Assembly (NCBI RefSeq): GCF_918797505.1
Contig: NC_092800.1
Location: 28,356,914 to 28,420,913 of the forward strand
DNA from: Bemisia tabaci
Lineage: Eukaryota; Arthropoda; Insecta; Hemiptera; Aleyrodidae
Direction: 5' to 3'
DNA: 64,000 bases
A program made the translations under genes and the position numbers. Shown here in pieces: positions 11,789 through 21,411 of this stretch. The notes below the pieces were generated by a model. The model had not been told where the DNA came from and did no database searches. It saw nothing but the letters and a program-made list of their open reading frames with translations. Position 1 is the first letter of the stretch. Each line of letters opens with the position of its first letter.

Positions 11789-12152
11789 GCTCTTGATTTA
11801 AGCGCATTTACTTTTGATTTAAACACAACTCCGATTGAATCAAGAGTATTTTTTCTTGTCAATGGCATTACTGCCGTGCTAAGGAAATACGCCGTACGAC
11901 CATTCAAGAGTTGCCAAATTTCGTTGGAGAAAATGCTTATTTTTGAGGAAAATTATGAATATTTTTCCGTAAAATTGTCAGACACTTTAGATCAAGTTAC
12001 AAACAAAATTACCTGAGAAATTGGCGGGAAAATATTCAAAAATTTTCCTGAAAATTAGTGATTTGCCAGAGGAACTTTGGCAACGCCTGAAGGTTCATAC
12101 GGCGTTATTCTTCAGTCTGAACTCTAGATCCAAGCGACTTTTTTTTCCAGTG
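11789..12152. mobile_element. Family B element, right half B2 (carries nested A4)
   Basis: Only the loop and right arm of family B are present: CTCTTGATTTAAGC, GATTGAATCAAGAGTATT, TTTTTCTTGTCAATG, and after A4, GAACTCTAGATCCAAG to TTTTTTTTCCAGTG. The left arm is absent. Confidence 0.8.
11871..12115. mobile_element. Family A MITE, copy A4 (nested in B2)
   Basis: CTGCCGTGCTAAGGAAATACGCC on the left, GTTCATACGGCGTTATTCTTCAG on the right. The right end is altered and no 4-bp duplication remains. About 10 bp of family B sequence (TTTTCAAGAG) is missing at the junction, implying a later deletion. Confidence 0.82.
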
Positions 12153-12279
12153 TGACTATCGTCATCTCGTCCAAGAACATTCTACAGACAATCCTACTGT
12201 GCGCAACGGTGGCAGGGCCAGTAAGGCATACATGTAACCTTAAACGGAATTCTGCTCTTTATCCATTTCAGCAGTGCAC

Positions 12280-12480
12280 GAAATCTGTCACCGCGCATGC
12301 GCCGTGCGCGTCTACCGGATTGCGCAACGCGTTCCTGAGTCGCTTCCGTTTCCTGCGGCGCGGTGCAAGCCATTGTTGCCAGATTCGACCAGCAAATGTA
12401 TTTTCCCTGTATTTTAAACTGTGATACACGGGAATTTCTTTGAAATTTGACGGCGGCGGTTGCCCGCCCGCGCGGATCAA
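12280..12480. promoter_or_regulatory. CpG-rich block with a palindromic GCGCATGCGC site (possible promoter)
   Basis: Strikingly CpG-rich against the AT-rich background. GCGCATGCGC at 12293-12302 matches the NRF1/Ewg-type consensus. Two short opposing ORFs (12152-12424 plus, 12268-12498 minus) overlap it without recognisable domains. Composition and the motif favour a promoter or first exon, but no transcript structure is visible. Confidence 0.3.
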
Positions 12481-12687
12481 TGCAACGATGAGGATCAATC
12501 GAAGCTGATTGCGCTTGGATGCGGATTGTTTCGAAAATGCATTAATCAGATAAACTTGAGATTATACGGTGCCCTTTTTCCGGAGGGATATCAGATAAAG
12601 AGAAGCAAAGGTCTAAGAACGAATCGGGAAAAAACTGCCCTTAGATGTTTTGAAATAATACTTTCCAAATCTCCGATTATAAAAATG

Positions 12688-13355
12688 AATGGATCAGTTG
12701 CGCTGGTCACAGAATCGCATTTTGATGGTTTCAGCTTGAAGACGATCAAAAAAATAGTAAAATCTGTCCAAACGTCTATAGTTTTTAGGTTCAATACCAA
12801 CAAAAACATCGCCCTTTGAAAAACTTGGTGTATGACGTCATCCATCGGGGTAAGTACACGGAAAAAATTAAATTGCTGATTTAACAATTCAATTGCTAGA
12901 AAAAGTAACTGCAATGTTTCAATGTAGATTTTACAACACAAAAATGCTACTTTAACCACCCCCATGGTTAAATTAGCTTACAATAGTAGTTAAAGTAGCA
13001 TTTTTTTTGTTGTACGTTGAAACGTTGCTGTCACTTTTTTTAGCAATTGAATTATTAAATCAGCAATTTAATTTTTTCCGTGTACATACCATGGTCTCTT
13101 CTACTTTAGACTCATCAATGGCTGATACGTATATTTGCAACGGTTGCTGGACCTAAAAACATGGATAGACAAAGAGGAAGAAACCAAGGTAGTTATACTA
13201 ACGCGGTGGATGACGTCATACTCATATTTTTTGAAGGGCGGTATATCTCTGTCAATATTAGACGTGGAGATTTGACGTTTGGATGGATTTCATTGTTTTT
13301 TGCCGATCTATAATCCGGAATCGTCAACGAGTTTGTGAGTGGCGCGACTAAATCA
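12688..13355. mobile_element. Family O element, copy O2 (carries nested M)
   Basis: It starts with GATCAGTTGCGCTG and contains ACATCGCCCTTTGAAAAACT, TGACGTCATCCATCGGGG, then (after M) GAGGAAGAAACCAAGGTAG, AACGCGGTGGATGACGTCAT and GAAGGGCGGTATATC. These match O1 at 3701-4296 in the same order. The right terminus is diverged, so the end is approximate. Confidence 0.72.
12857..13082. mobile_element. TA-flanked hairpin MITE M (nested in O2)
   Basis: 226-bp palindromic element, CACGGAAAAAATTAAATTGC to AATTTAATTTTTTCCGTG, bordered by TA on both sides. Inner arms share AATTGCTAGAAAAAG / TTTTTTTAGCAATT and TACTTTAACCA / TAGTTAAAGTA. The TA duplication and short termini suggest a Tc1/mariner-type non-autonomous element. 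It shares CACGGAxAAAA ends with 14403-14708. Confidence 0.83.
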
Positions 13356-13541
13356 CTGTCATACGAGAAGAGTTTCTGAACGTGACAGATGTTGATAACC
13401 GACTTTTGAAGGGCATTTTTTCTGCATTTGTTTCCTCTCTTTCTCAGTGATCAAAAATTGAAGTTATATAAACGCAAGACGGCTTATTTTGTATCACGTC
13501 ACTTACATTGAGCGCCCGCATTCGTCATTCTATAGCCTCAA

Positions 13542-13679
13542 TTGCAATTGGACGTGTTTCTATCAAACGGAACTATGTGCATTATGACGTGAGCCCTGAG
13601 ATCCATAAGAGTATATTCATAACAAGGCTCACGTCATAATGCACATAGTTCCGTTTGATAGAAATGCGTCCAATTGCAA
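13542..13679. mobile_element. Family F near-perfect palindrome
   Basis: 138 bp. Left arm TTGCAATTGGACGTGTTTC ... AACGGAACTATGTGCATTA; right arm TAATGCACATAGTTCCG ... GAAATGCGTCCAATTGCAA. The loop is only about 30 nt. A transcript would form a hairpin of roughly 55 bp. Confidence 0.88.
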
Positions 13680-14071
13680 TTTATCATAATTCATCGTATC
13701 AAAGGTCAAGATTGAATAAACTTAATCCTAAGTCAAATTCATTATTCTCATTCATGGTGCTTGAATGCATTTAATCTCACATTTTTTTGTGATCATAAAG
13801 TTCAGCAGGAATGTAAATGTTTCAATAGAAAATGTTTCAACTCCTCTCTAGAGCGTTTCATCTTCAAGTCGCAATTTCGGAAATATGAGGATCGATGCGG
13901 AACCATAGATTTTTACACTTTTGTCTGCCGTAATGAATGCATAATTCAGATAATTTCTGTTGCGACGCCAGCGATCAGTTTCCCTCGCGATTCGATTATA
14001 TTTCTGTTCTGCGTTGAAATCTCCGGCCTGTATTTTAAACAAGGTTTCCATTTGAACTATGCATGAAAAGC
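13680..14071. other. No recognised feature
   Basis: Overlapping ORFs of 101 (plus) and 67 codons (minus) at 13761-14066 have no motif or splice support. Confidence 0.45.
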
Positions 14072-14199
14072 AATGTTAGGGGTTATCACCTAAAACTGTA
14101 GTATACTTCAATTTGTTGGATGATATGGGCATTTCCAATTAATTCGGGAAGTATCGCTCAAGTTGAGGTAGTATCTCAACATTTGAGTTAGTAACCTAG
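14072..14199 (+). repeat. Family Q repeat, copy Q1
   Basis: Shares GTTAGGGGTTATCACCTAAAA, GGGCATTTCCAATTAATT and GTTAGTAACCTAG blocks with the reverse complement of 15667-15805. The two copies lie in inverted orientation about 1.5 kb apart, flanking the peroxidase exon. Confidence 0.68.
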
Positions 14200-14402
14200 A
14201 CTGAAAGAAAAAGTTCGGTGATTTTTACCGAGCCTTTCGGTATACGGTTGTTCGGTGGCACAAACCTAAGTATTGGGTTTTTTGAACCGAACGGCATTAC
14301 GGCGATTGAAACACACGACCAACCGAGTTCGGTAAGATTCCACCGGACTTTAAAGGTCATGGAAAGCGATCATTCGGTAATTCGCACCGAACTTTCAGTA
14401 TA

Positions 14403-14708
14403 CACGGAGAAAAAAACTTCGTGCATGGGACCCGAAGTTGAGGTCATATGGATCTCTAAAGTTTTCGGATCTCGCATCCGAAAACTTGAGGTCTACCGAA
14501 GTTCGGGTCAGACATTTGAAGTACTTAGGTACATACCGAAGGGTTCGGGTCATACATATCTGAAGTTTCCGGTACATACCTAAGTACTTCAGATGTCTGA
14601 CCCCAACTTCGGGAGTTGGACCTCAAGTTTTTGGATGCGTGATCCGAAAAGTTCAGAGATCCATATGACCTCAACTTCGGGTCCCATGCACGAAGTTTTT
14701 TCTCCGTG
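14403..14708. mobile_element. TA-flanked hairpin MITE N
   Basis: 306-bp near-complete palindrome, CACGGAGAAAAAAACTTCG to CGAAGTTTTTTCTCCGTG, bordered by TA at 14401-14402 and 14709-14710. Arms match through GGGACCCGAAGTTGAGGTCA, CATATGGATCTCT and GTCAGACATTTGAAGTACTT. It appears to sit within a larger CTGAAAGAAAAAGTTCGG-type element starting near 14201. ORFs in both strands here are shadows of the palindrome. Confidence 0.88.
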
Positions 14709-14991
14709 TACATTCGGAGAAAGTTGGAAACGTTCAGTGGTGTCTTATTATTTAGTGTTGATCCATAGATATGTTGGAAGACTTTTTTGTATTCTTAGAG
14801 CCTTTATGGCCTTATTAATTTTTGAAATCCATAATTTCTTGGGGCACTACCATAATGTTACTTTGAAATGCCCGTATCATCCAGCAATCCTTATTTCTTA
14901 TTTCCCGTGTGAAACATACAAGTTGACGCGTAAAATGTAATGTATTTTCAAAATACTGGCAGAAGATTTTTCAAATCAAAGCTCAACTTAC

Positions 14992-15194
14992 CATATTTGT
15001 AAGGCAGAAGCCTCAGAAAAGGCGTATTACTGGCTCCCCAATCCGGATGCCTCACATTATTGCAGGTGCCATCCACGGATCTATATTTATTCGAGAAACA
15101 TAGCTGTGTCTTTCCTGGCATCCAACTTTTGTCTTCTCTCTGTTCTGATTGTTTACAAGTACTGAATATCACATAACACGTCACAGCCCAAAAT
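14992..15194 (-). CDS. Internal exon of an animal haem peroxidase (partial gene)
   Basis: Read on the minus strand, a CTCTGTTTCAG acceptor precedes 15194 and a G|GTAAGT donor follows 14992. The 203-nt exon (one base, 67 codons, one base) is open throughout. Residues 30-46 carry QLCFSNKYRSVDGTCNN and residues 47-67 a WGASNTPFLRLLPYKY segment. In animal haem peroxidases (myeloperoxidase, peroxidasin, insect chorion peroxidase) this is the start of the catalytic domain: a Cys pair around KYR-DGTCNN, then GA-N--F-R-LP--Y, followed by DG. The split codon starting with G fits a following D, E or G. The haem-binding His and Arg would lie in downstream exons below 14900, which I could not find. The first 20 residues (FWAVTCYV...) are not conserved in what I recall of the family, so the acceptor could be further in. 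Upstream exons should lie above 15200. The enzyme would be secreted or extracellular and oxidise substrates with H2O2. It could be a pseudogene fragment. Confidence 0.78.
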
Positions 15195-15666
15195 CTGAAA
15201 CAGAGAATCCAACGATATCGGTTAGACTCGATTGTTGATCATGTTGACAAGAGTGATGAGGTGAAAACTTTAATTAATAGACAACTTGTGGCAGTGCTTG
15301 TAGAGTGTAATACATTACAATTATCTCATTTACATATGGAAAAATTCCCCGTGGAGTCAACGAATAATAAACTTCAGAGAGCCTCGCAGGCTAATGAACC
15401 TGAGTAATTAAATACAAAATGAAAAGAGTTTACGAGGGTCGTTATCCTCGACCAGGTAAGTTTGAATTGCAAATTACTGATGCATCGCAAATTTGGCATC
15501 TATTTTTGTGGGTTTCTCTTAAGTTTCTAGAATTGTCAATTACTCTAAGGTTATTCCAGTGTAATGACTCCATTTTAAAATTAAAAAGAAGAAGAAGAAG
15601 GAGAAGAGGATGTCATTGGTTCTTTATTCGGACATTTCCAATTAATTGTGGTGGTACCCCAATAAA
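15195..15666. other. Probable intron or intergenic; AAG-rich patch
   Basis: Contains a short GAAGAAGAAGAAGG purine run near 15590. No supported exon. Confidence 0.5.
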
Positions 15667-15805
15667 GTAGGTTACTGACCCAAATTTTTTCGGTACTATC
15701 CCAAGTTCAGTTGTGGCACTACCAAAATCAGTTGGAAATGTTCATAGTGTCCAAAAAATTGGTGTAGTACCATAATTTTAAGGGATAATCCCTAACACCT
15801 TTTTC
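15667..15805 (-). repeat. Family Q repeat, copy Q2 (inverted relative to Q1)
   Basis: Its reverse complement begins GTGTTAGGGATTATCCCTTA and runs through TGGTACTACACC, GAACATTTCCAACTG and TCAGTAACCTA, aligning with 14072-14199 in order. Confidence 0.68.
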
Positions 15806-18163
15806 CGCGGTGGGTATTGAAAAATGACACTGGCGTTCGTAAAATCACATTCTTACAGCTCTATGCGCGAGATGCCAACTTTGACGTGTTGCACGCATGC
15901 AGGTCTTCGTTAAACCATAAGTTGGCTGATCTCAGAAGTGGCATTATCCGACAATTTTCACCGCAATTTTTTCTTCTTTTTGATCATTTGTCTTGGATAA
16001 ATACCGTAGACTCGTAGCTGCGGTATGAAAGTCCTTGTCTAGCATTCTACTGCGACGCGCTAAGTGCGGTGCCCAGAGAAAGTTATCCGCTTGCGGCCTT
16101 TCAAGATCCAAAGAATAGGATGGTAATGAAGAAGAAACTGAGTTTGTAACTCTGTTGCCGGGTCACTGCTTTCGGAAAAATTTTCGTTTAAATTTGTTGC
16201 CAAAGTATGACAACCTTCAACGAAGGGCTCATATGTATCAAGAATAAAACCAGCTAAATCATACTTTGTCTTACCTTTTTTTTTAGCTGTTTCAACAATT
16301 TTTTTTGTTTTATTTGCAGGAAAAATTCACTTTTTTCTGAGTCGTTTGTGTTACAGTAAGCTTGCAGTAAGCTGAAGCACAGTAAGCTACAGTAAGCTTT
16401 TCTTCGTTTCCTTAACAGAGGAACGCAACTCCATTCCAAGGGTGCCAAAATGACCCAAGTAATTCAATTCTTTACAAAAATGTATCCGTGCAATGTGTGT
16501 CCAAAATTTGTCTGATATTTGCATGAAATCAGGGAAAAAATCAGTGAAATTTTCAGAAATTCCCAAAATTCTCTCGGTGAAAATACTATTTGCGAAGGGA
16601 AATTTGGCAACAATGAAATTAGTTAAGTTCTTTCGTGGGGAAACGACATTTTGACCCAGCTTATGGTTTGCGTTTTCCCCAGTATCACAAAAAGGCTATA
16701 TTTTTTTGTATATGTACGTCACAATTTGCAAACTGTGCATTGGGGAAAAGACCTGAACGTCTATTCGTGAGAATCAGAAACGTCTCTAGCCTGAACTCTT
16801 TGAGAAAAACGTGCTCTTGAATATATTTGACACATTTTGAAAAAAAGTGCAGTAAAAATGCGTATACTGAACACCATAATGTCAGCTCTACTTTTTTACA
16901 TGTTTTTACATTAAGTGCCCCTCATATGTATAGAGGGTATTCAAAATGTCGAAATTCATAATAAAATGGCGAATGTAATGTTCTGTAAGCTAGAATGTCA
17001 TTTGTCGAAAAAAAATGTCAGTTTCATCATTCGAGAGTAAAACTATTTCCGTAATGGCTCGTGGTTTTTGACGCCTTGACTTCAAAAAGGACAACAGTTA
17101 CACTTTAACAATCGTTCTAAACGCGTGAAAAGAGTAACTTTGTAGAGCAGTCATTAAAATTACTTAACAGCTCAACAATCAAAACATAATTAATTTTAAA
17201 TCTCATGAAAGCCTTGAAATGGGAAAGTTGATTTCCGAAAACAGAACCTAGAACAATCTAGTATATTTCTCATATCAATTAAGTTTATCGTTCTCTTCTT
17301 AACGATGTCATTTAGGATTTGATGTTTCAAAAAACTTGAGGGCTGATTACTGGTTCGAAATGTAACCGTAGGCTTTATTTTGGAACAGTCTCCTGACGTA
17401 TGATCTGCTTTGGTAAAAAACTATCCGTAAAATGCATTTTTAATTTTCAAGTAACAGTTTTGATGTCAGTTTCCTCATACGGTCAACTAAATAAAAAGGA
17501 AAGAAGTCAAGTCATATTGAAATGAGCTTTCATTTACTGACAGAACGAGGATTTTGTATCCTATCATCTGCGTCAAGTACCAACTTTATGCTCGAAAGTC
17601 CAGTATACGATATACTTCAAACAAAATCCGAAAAGAAGCCTTCATTTAAAACTTCCAATCCTCACTCTACAGTTGAACCATTACACTGAGGAGCCTCGTA
17701 GGTTCAAATTTTGTCAAATTTAAAGGAATTTTCTTTGCCCGAGAGTAATAATAAAGCCCGCTTCGATTAATTTGATCGAAGAGAGAATTTCACGTTGGAC
17801 GGAATCATTTATCAGATTTGCATTAATTAAGATTACGCCCCCCCCCCTCTCCTTCCTGGTGTGCATCATTTCAAAGAAGAAAAACAACATATCCGCAACA
17901 CAGCAGGAAAAGTGAGGCATAGATCACTCTTGAAAAAATTTTACACGGGCAGTAGGTAACCTTATACTTCACAGATCACATCTTTACCCAATGATGGGTG
18001 ATGAATGTCACGGTGAGCAGGTCAAGTTTGTCAAACCGATTCTGATCGTTCAACACATACCTTAACACGTTTCTCATCAGTCATCAGTGCGTGTTGAATG
18101 AGGCTGATCATCGAATGCGACCATTACACTTTGCGCGGATACTAGTTAATACTCTCTGGTAAT
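15806..18163. other. Mostly featureless AT-rich stretch
   Basis: Holds a small tandem repeat (16354-16398) and a C10 run near 17827. Short ORFs (15817-16017, 16254-16448, 16635-16820, 17720-17920) have no motif. The block 16440-16620 ends in GGGAAATTTGGCAACAATG and may be a diverged family A or P relic. Confidence 0.5.
16354..16398 (+). repeat. CAGTAAGCT tandem micro-repeat
   Basis: Four imperfect CAGTAAGCT units with short spacers. Confidence 0.75.
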
Positions 18164-18415
18164 CTACAGTGCCAAGGAAAAACGCCGTATGAATATTCGA
18201 GAGTTGCCAAATTTTCTAAAATTAATCATGTATTTTTGAGGAAAGCTATGAATATTTTTCCTTAAAATTTTCCGACATTTTAGACAAAATTGCGAACAAA
18301 ATTGTCTAAAAAGTTGCAGAAAAACATTTACAATTTTCTCTTTCAATTAGGTTTTTATTGAAGGAAATTTGGCAACGTCTGAAGGCTTTTACGGCGTTTT
18401 TCCTTAGCAAGGCAG
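18164..18415. mobile_element. Family A MITE, copy A5
   Basis: CTACAGTGCCAAGGAAAAACGCC to CCTTAGCAAGGCAG, with a perfect TAAT duplication on both sides (18160-18163 and 18416-18419). Confidence 0.9.
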
Positions 18416-18420
18416 TAATG

Positions 18421-18909
18421 CTACCGTACAAAGGAAAAAGGCCGTATGAGCCTTCAAGCGTTGCCAAATTACCTTTAATAAATCATGAATTTCCGGGAAA
18501 ATTTGTGAACGTTTTTCCTCCAATTTTTCAGATAATTTTGTTCGCAATTTCACCTAAATTTCCTGAAAATTGCAAGGAAAAATATCCATAGCTTTCTTCA
18601 AAAATAAACATTTCATGGAAGGGAATTTGGCAACTCTCGAACACTGGAAAAAAAAAAAAAACACATTGGATCTAGAGCCCAGACTCTAAAAAACATCGAC
18701 AAGAAGAAATACTCTTGATTCAATCAGATTTAAGCTTAAATCACGAACCAAGCCTCTTAATTTGAGCGGATTTCCTTTTGATTTAAGCTTAAATCTGATT
18801 GAATCGAGAGTCCTTTTTCTTGTCAATGTTTTCAAGAGTCTGGACTCTAGATCCAATGTGTCTTTTTTTACAGTGGATGATCATACGGCGTTTTTCCTTA
18901 GTACATCAG
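18421..18909. mobile_element. Family A MITE, copy A6 (adjacent to A5, carries nested B3)
   Basis: CTACCGTACAAAGGAAAAAGGCC to CCTTAGTACATCAG, with an AATG duplication on both sides. The left AATG overlaps the TAAT duplication of A5, so A6 inserted exactly at the edge of A5. B3 interrupts the right terminal repeat after GCAACTCTCGAA. Confidence 0.88.
18642..18875. mobile_element. Family B fold-back MITE, copy B3 (nested in A6)
   Basis: 234 bp, CACTGGAAAAAAAAA to TTTTTTTACAGTG, both arms complete. Family A sequence continues on the far side as GATGATCATACGGCG. Relative to intact family A copies, at most 2-3 bp are duplicated. Confidence 0.9.
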
Positions 18910-21246
18910 AATGGTCCCCCAGAGTTTTGCCTAGAAGCTATCGACAGCCCAAACAGTGATCTGATCTGCCCGAGATCGGGAGCAACGTCCACAGCGGCGC
19001 GCTCTAGCGTGGCTAATTAATTGCACCGAGCAACAATCGTGTGGTAATTACCGGTGTTTCCGCACCGACACCGGACCATCATGTATCGTTAATATTTCCT
19101 GCCCCGACAGTCCGACACCCGACACCATATCTTGGCCGCCGTCCGATCCGGTGGTGCCGTTTTGAACTTTTATGGACAGCAAAAACTCTTGGATGGATAG
19201 AGAAAACTCGTGGAATTTGGTCGACCAGAACCCTCAAGTGAAAACCTACCTGGGTTTCTATTGAGATTTTTATTTACCACCCGCTAAAATGCCGATCGCG
19301 ACGTAACAAAAATCCGCCAGCACTGAGCGGCGCATTGCGAAATCACGCCTCGCGCCATAGCGCCTTAAATTTTTCAGATGCAACACGGACATCCATCAAG
19401 CACGAATAGTTGTATCTCTGCGCCGTCATCAACGCGCGTCGTTTCCCTTGCTCTTTTTCAATGCTGTATTGGTTCCGTTTTTTCCATGATGATGCTTTCA
19501 GAGCTTTTTGAGCAACATGGCCAGAGATAGGAGAGACGTAATCCGGCCTCGGTTTTTTTTTACTTTTCTCCCAAATCCGACCAAGACCACATCGGCAGCA
19601 GAGAGCAGAGCGAAGTTTTTATGAAAAATGGACCAAGTTTCATCAAGTTAGAATCAAGTTTAGTGAAAGGGGTTCGATGCTCTACCCTTGTGGAAGACTC
19701 CATGTTAATGATGAAGTTAAACTACGATTTTATCGTTTCAAAAGTTTACTCTCAACTTCAATTTTTTGACATGAGAACATTTTCGAGTAATTGAAAATAA
19801 GACCTACTCCCAATTTTTTTTCACGATACAACCTGGTACATTTTTGCTTAACTTGGTCAAAATTTAAAAGGCTCTCTCTCGTGCAGAATATTGTGTAATT
19901 TATGTATGTTGGTCAACAAATGTTACTATAAATTTTGGATTCATTAGTTTATTGGAAAAAATTTGTTCGTGATATTTCTGCAAAACTGTATCGCTTTAAA
20001 AAAATCCCAAGGCAATAATAACACTTTGTCATTGAATTAAATGACATTTATGAAAAATTCCCCCGAGTTTTCCTCGTCGTTAGCCTTTTGAACCTTTGAC
20101 ACCGACCCACGAACGACCGCGACACGTGATTAGCGCTCAAAAACCTTGCCACAAAAGCTCGTTTGTTAAGTAACGTGATGCTGCACTTTGCCTAAAGTCT
20201 GGTGATTCGGGTTTGACCTTTTGGGAGTAGCCATTGGCAAGGCAGCAGGCCCTACCTCGAATAAAAAACATTTTGCTTTGTCAAAAATTACATTGGAAGC
20301 TTTTTTTCCACCTATCTACTGTTTCAATGTCAGGTTTGTTTGATAATTCATTTCCGCCTGCGCTGAGAGCTATAAAAGAGTTTTGCAGTGCTATCGAAGT
20401 AGAAAATTGAAAATAATGTGAGATATACACAGAATAACCAACCTGACACTGGATAAAAAGCTTAATGTCTTGAATTTGCTGCTGAGAAAAAAATGATCCC
20501 TGAATTGAGCAGAGATGAAGTTTATTTCAGGAAAAATCGGTCATATCAAGCAGAAATCTGTTTCACGCAGGCGATTTTATTATTGATTTGAGAGGAAACC
20601 TTTTTGACATCAAATTCAAGTCATTTTTTTACACAGACCGATGACAATAGGTTCATGAGTAGTCTATTTTTTATATTTGGAAATTTTGGCTCTAAATTTG
20701 TTAATACATTTTGTATTATTATGTCGTAGCATAACACGAGACCGCCGCTCATAGGAAAATGGGCTTCAGCCCACGGAGAAAATGTTTTCAGTGCAGCAAA
20801 TTTTGTCGAATATAATCAAAAAACAATTTTTTAAATTTCGTTACAGTGGCCTAGTGCATAGATTAGGAGCAGTTCAGCTCGCTTCTGTAGCAAAAGAGAC
20901 CGCATAGCTCAATAATTATAATTCGGTTATTTTGTGCCTTCAATATGGGGTACAATAGCTGTTTTCAAACATACAATTTTGAACTGCTGAACTTCAAACC
21001 TCAAAAATTACAGTTAAATTTAAAATTCCCAGGGTTTTATACTTCAAAAATGTTTGTATGAAAAAACTCTCGTATGCTTCGGTATCTATCTATAATGTAC
21101 ACGTAAGTCTTACTGACGGAACATATCGAAAATCGTTAAATTGAAACAATTCATCGTCAAAACAAACCATCATTATAACAGTTTTAAAAACTGTTTCCAC
21201 GCCGAAATTGACGGAATTCATATCCATTCATTGAACGTACGTAGAT
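18910..21246. other. No recognised feature
   Basis: Moderate-GC sequence to about 19600, then AT-rich. ORFs at 18762-19241 partly read family A and B and are not supported. I see no exon. Confidence 0.5.
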
Positions 21247-21411
21247 CAGTGGCGTGGCGTGAATTGCGATATATCGATTGATATATAATTTAAACCTATG
21301 GTAAAAAATCTATTATTAAGGTGTTCGCTGCGAACACCCTATTTATCGATATTTTTCCATGGGTTTAAATGGCAGATCATTCGATCTATCGCAAAGCACG
21401 CCACGCCACTG
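21247..21411. mobile_element. Family D hAT-like MITE, copy D2 (cleanest copy)
   Basis: 165 bp with 16-bp terminal repeats CAGTGGCGTGGCGTG / CACGCCACGCCACTG, central palindrome GTGTTCGCTGCGAACAC, and a perfect 8-bp duplication ACGTAGAT on both sides. The length of the duplication and the CAGTGGC ends point to the hAT superfamily. No transposase. Confidence 0.93.

Noticed and set aside
14218..14713. Several 60-121 codon ORFs on both strands
   Set aside because: They mirror one another because the region is the palindromic MITE N.
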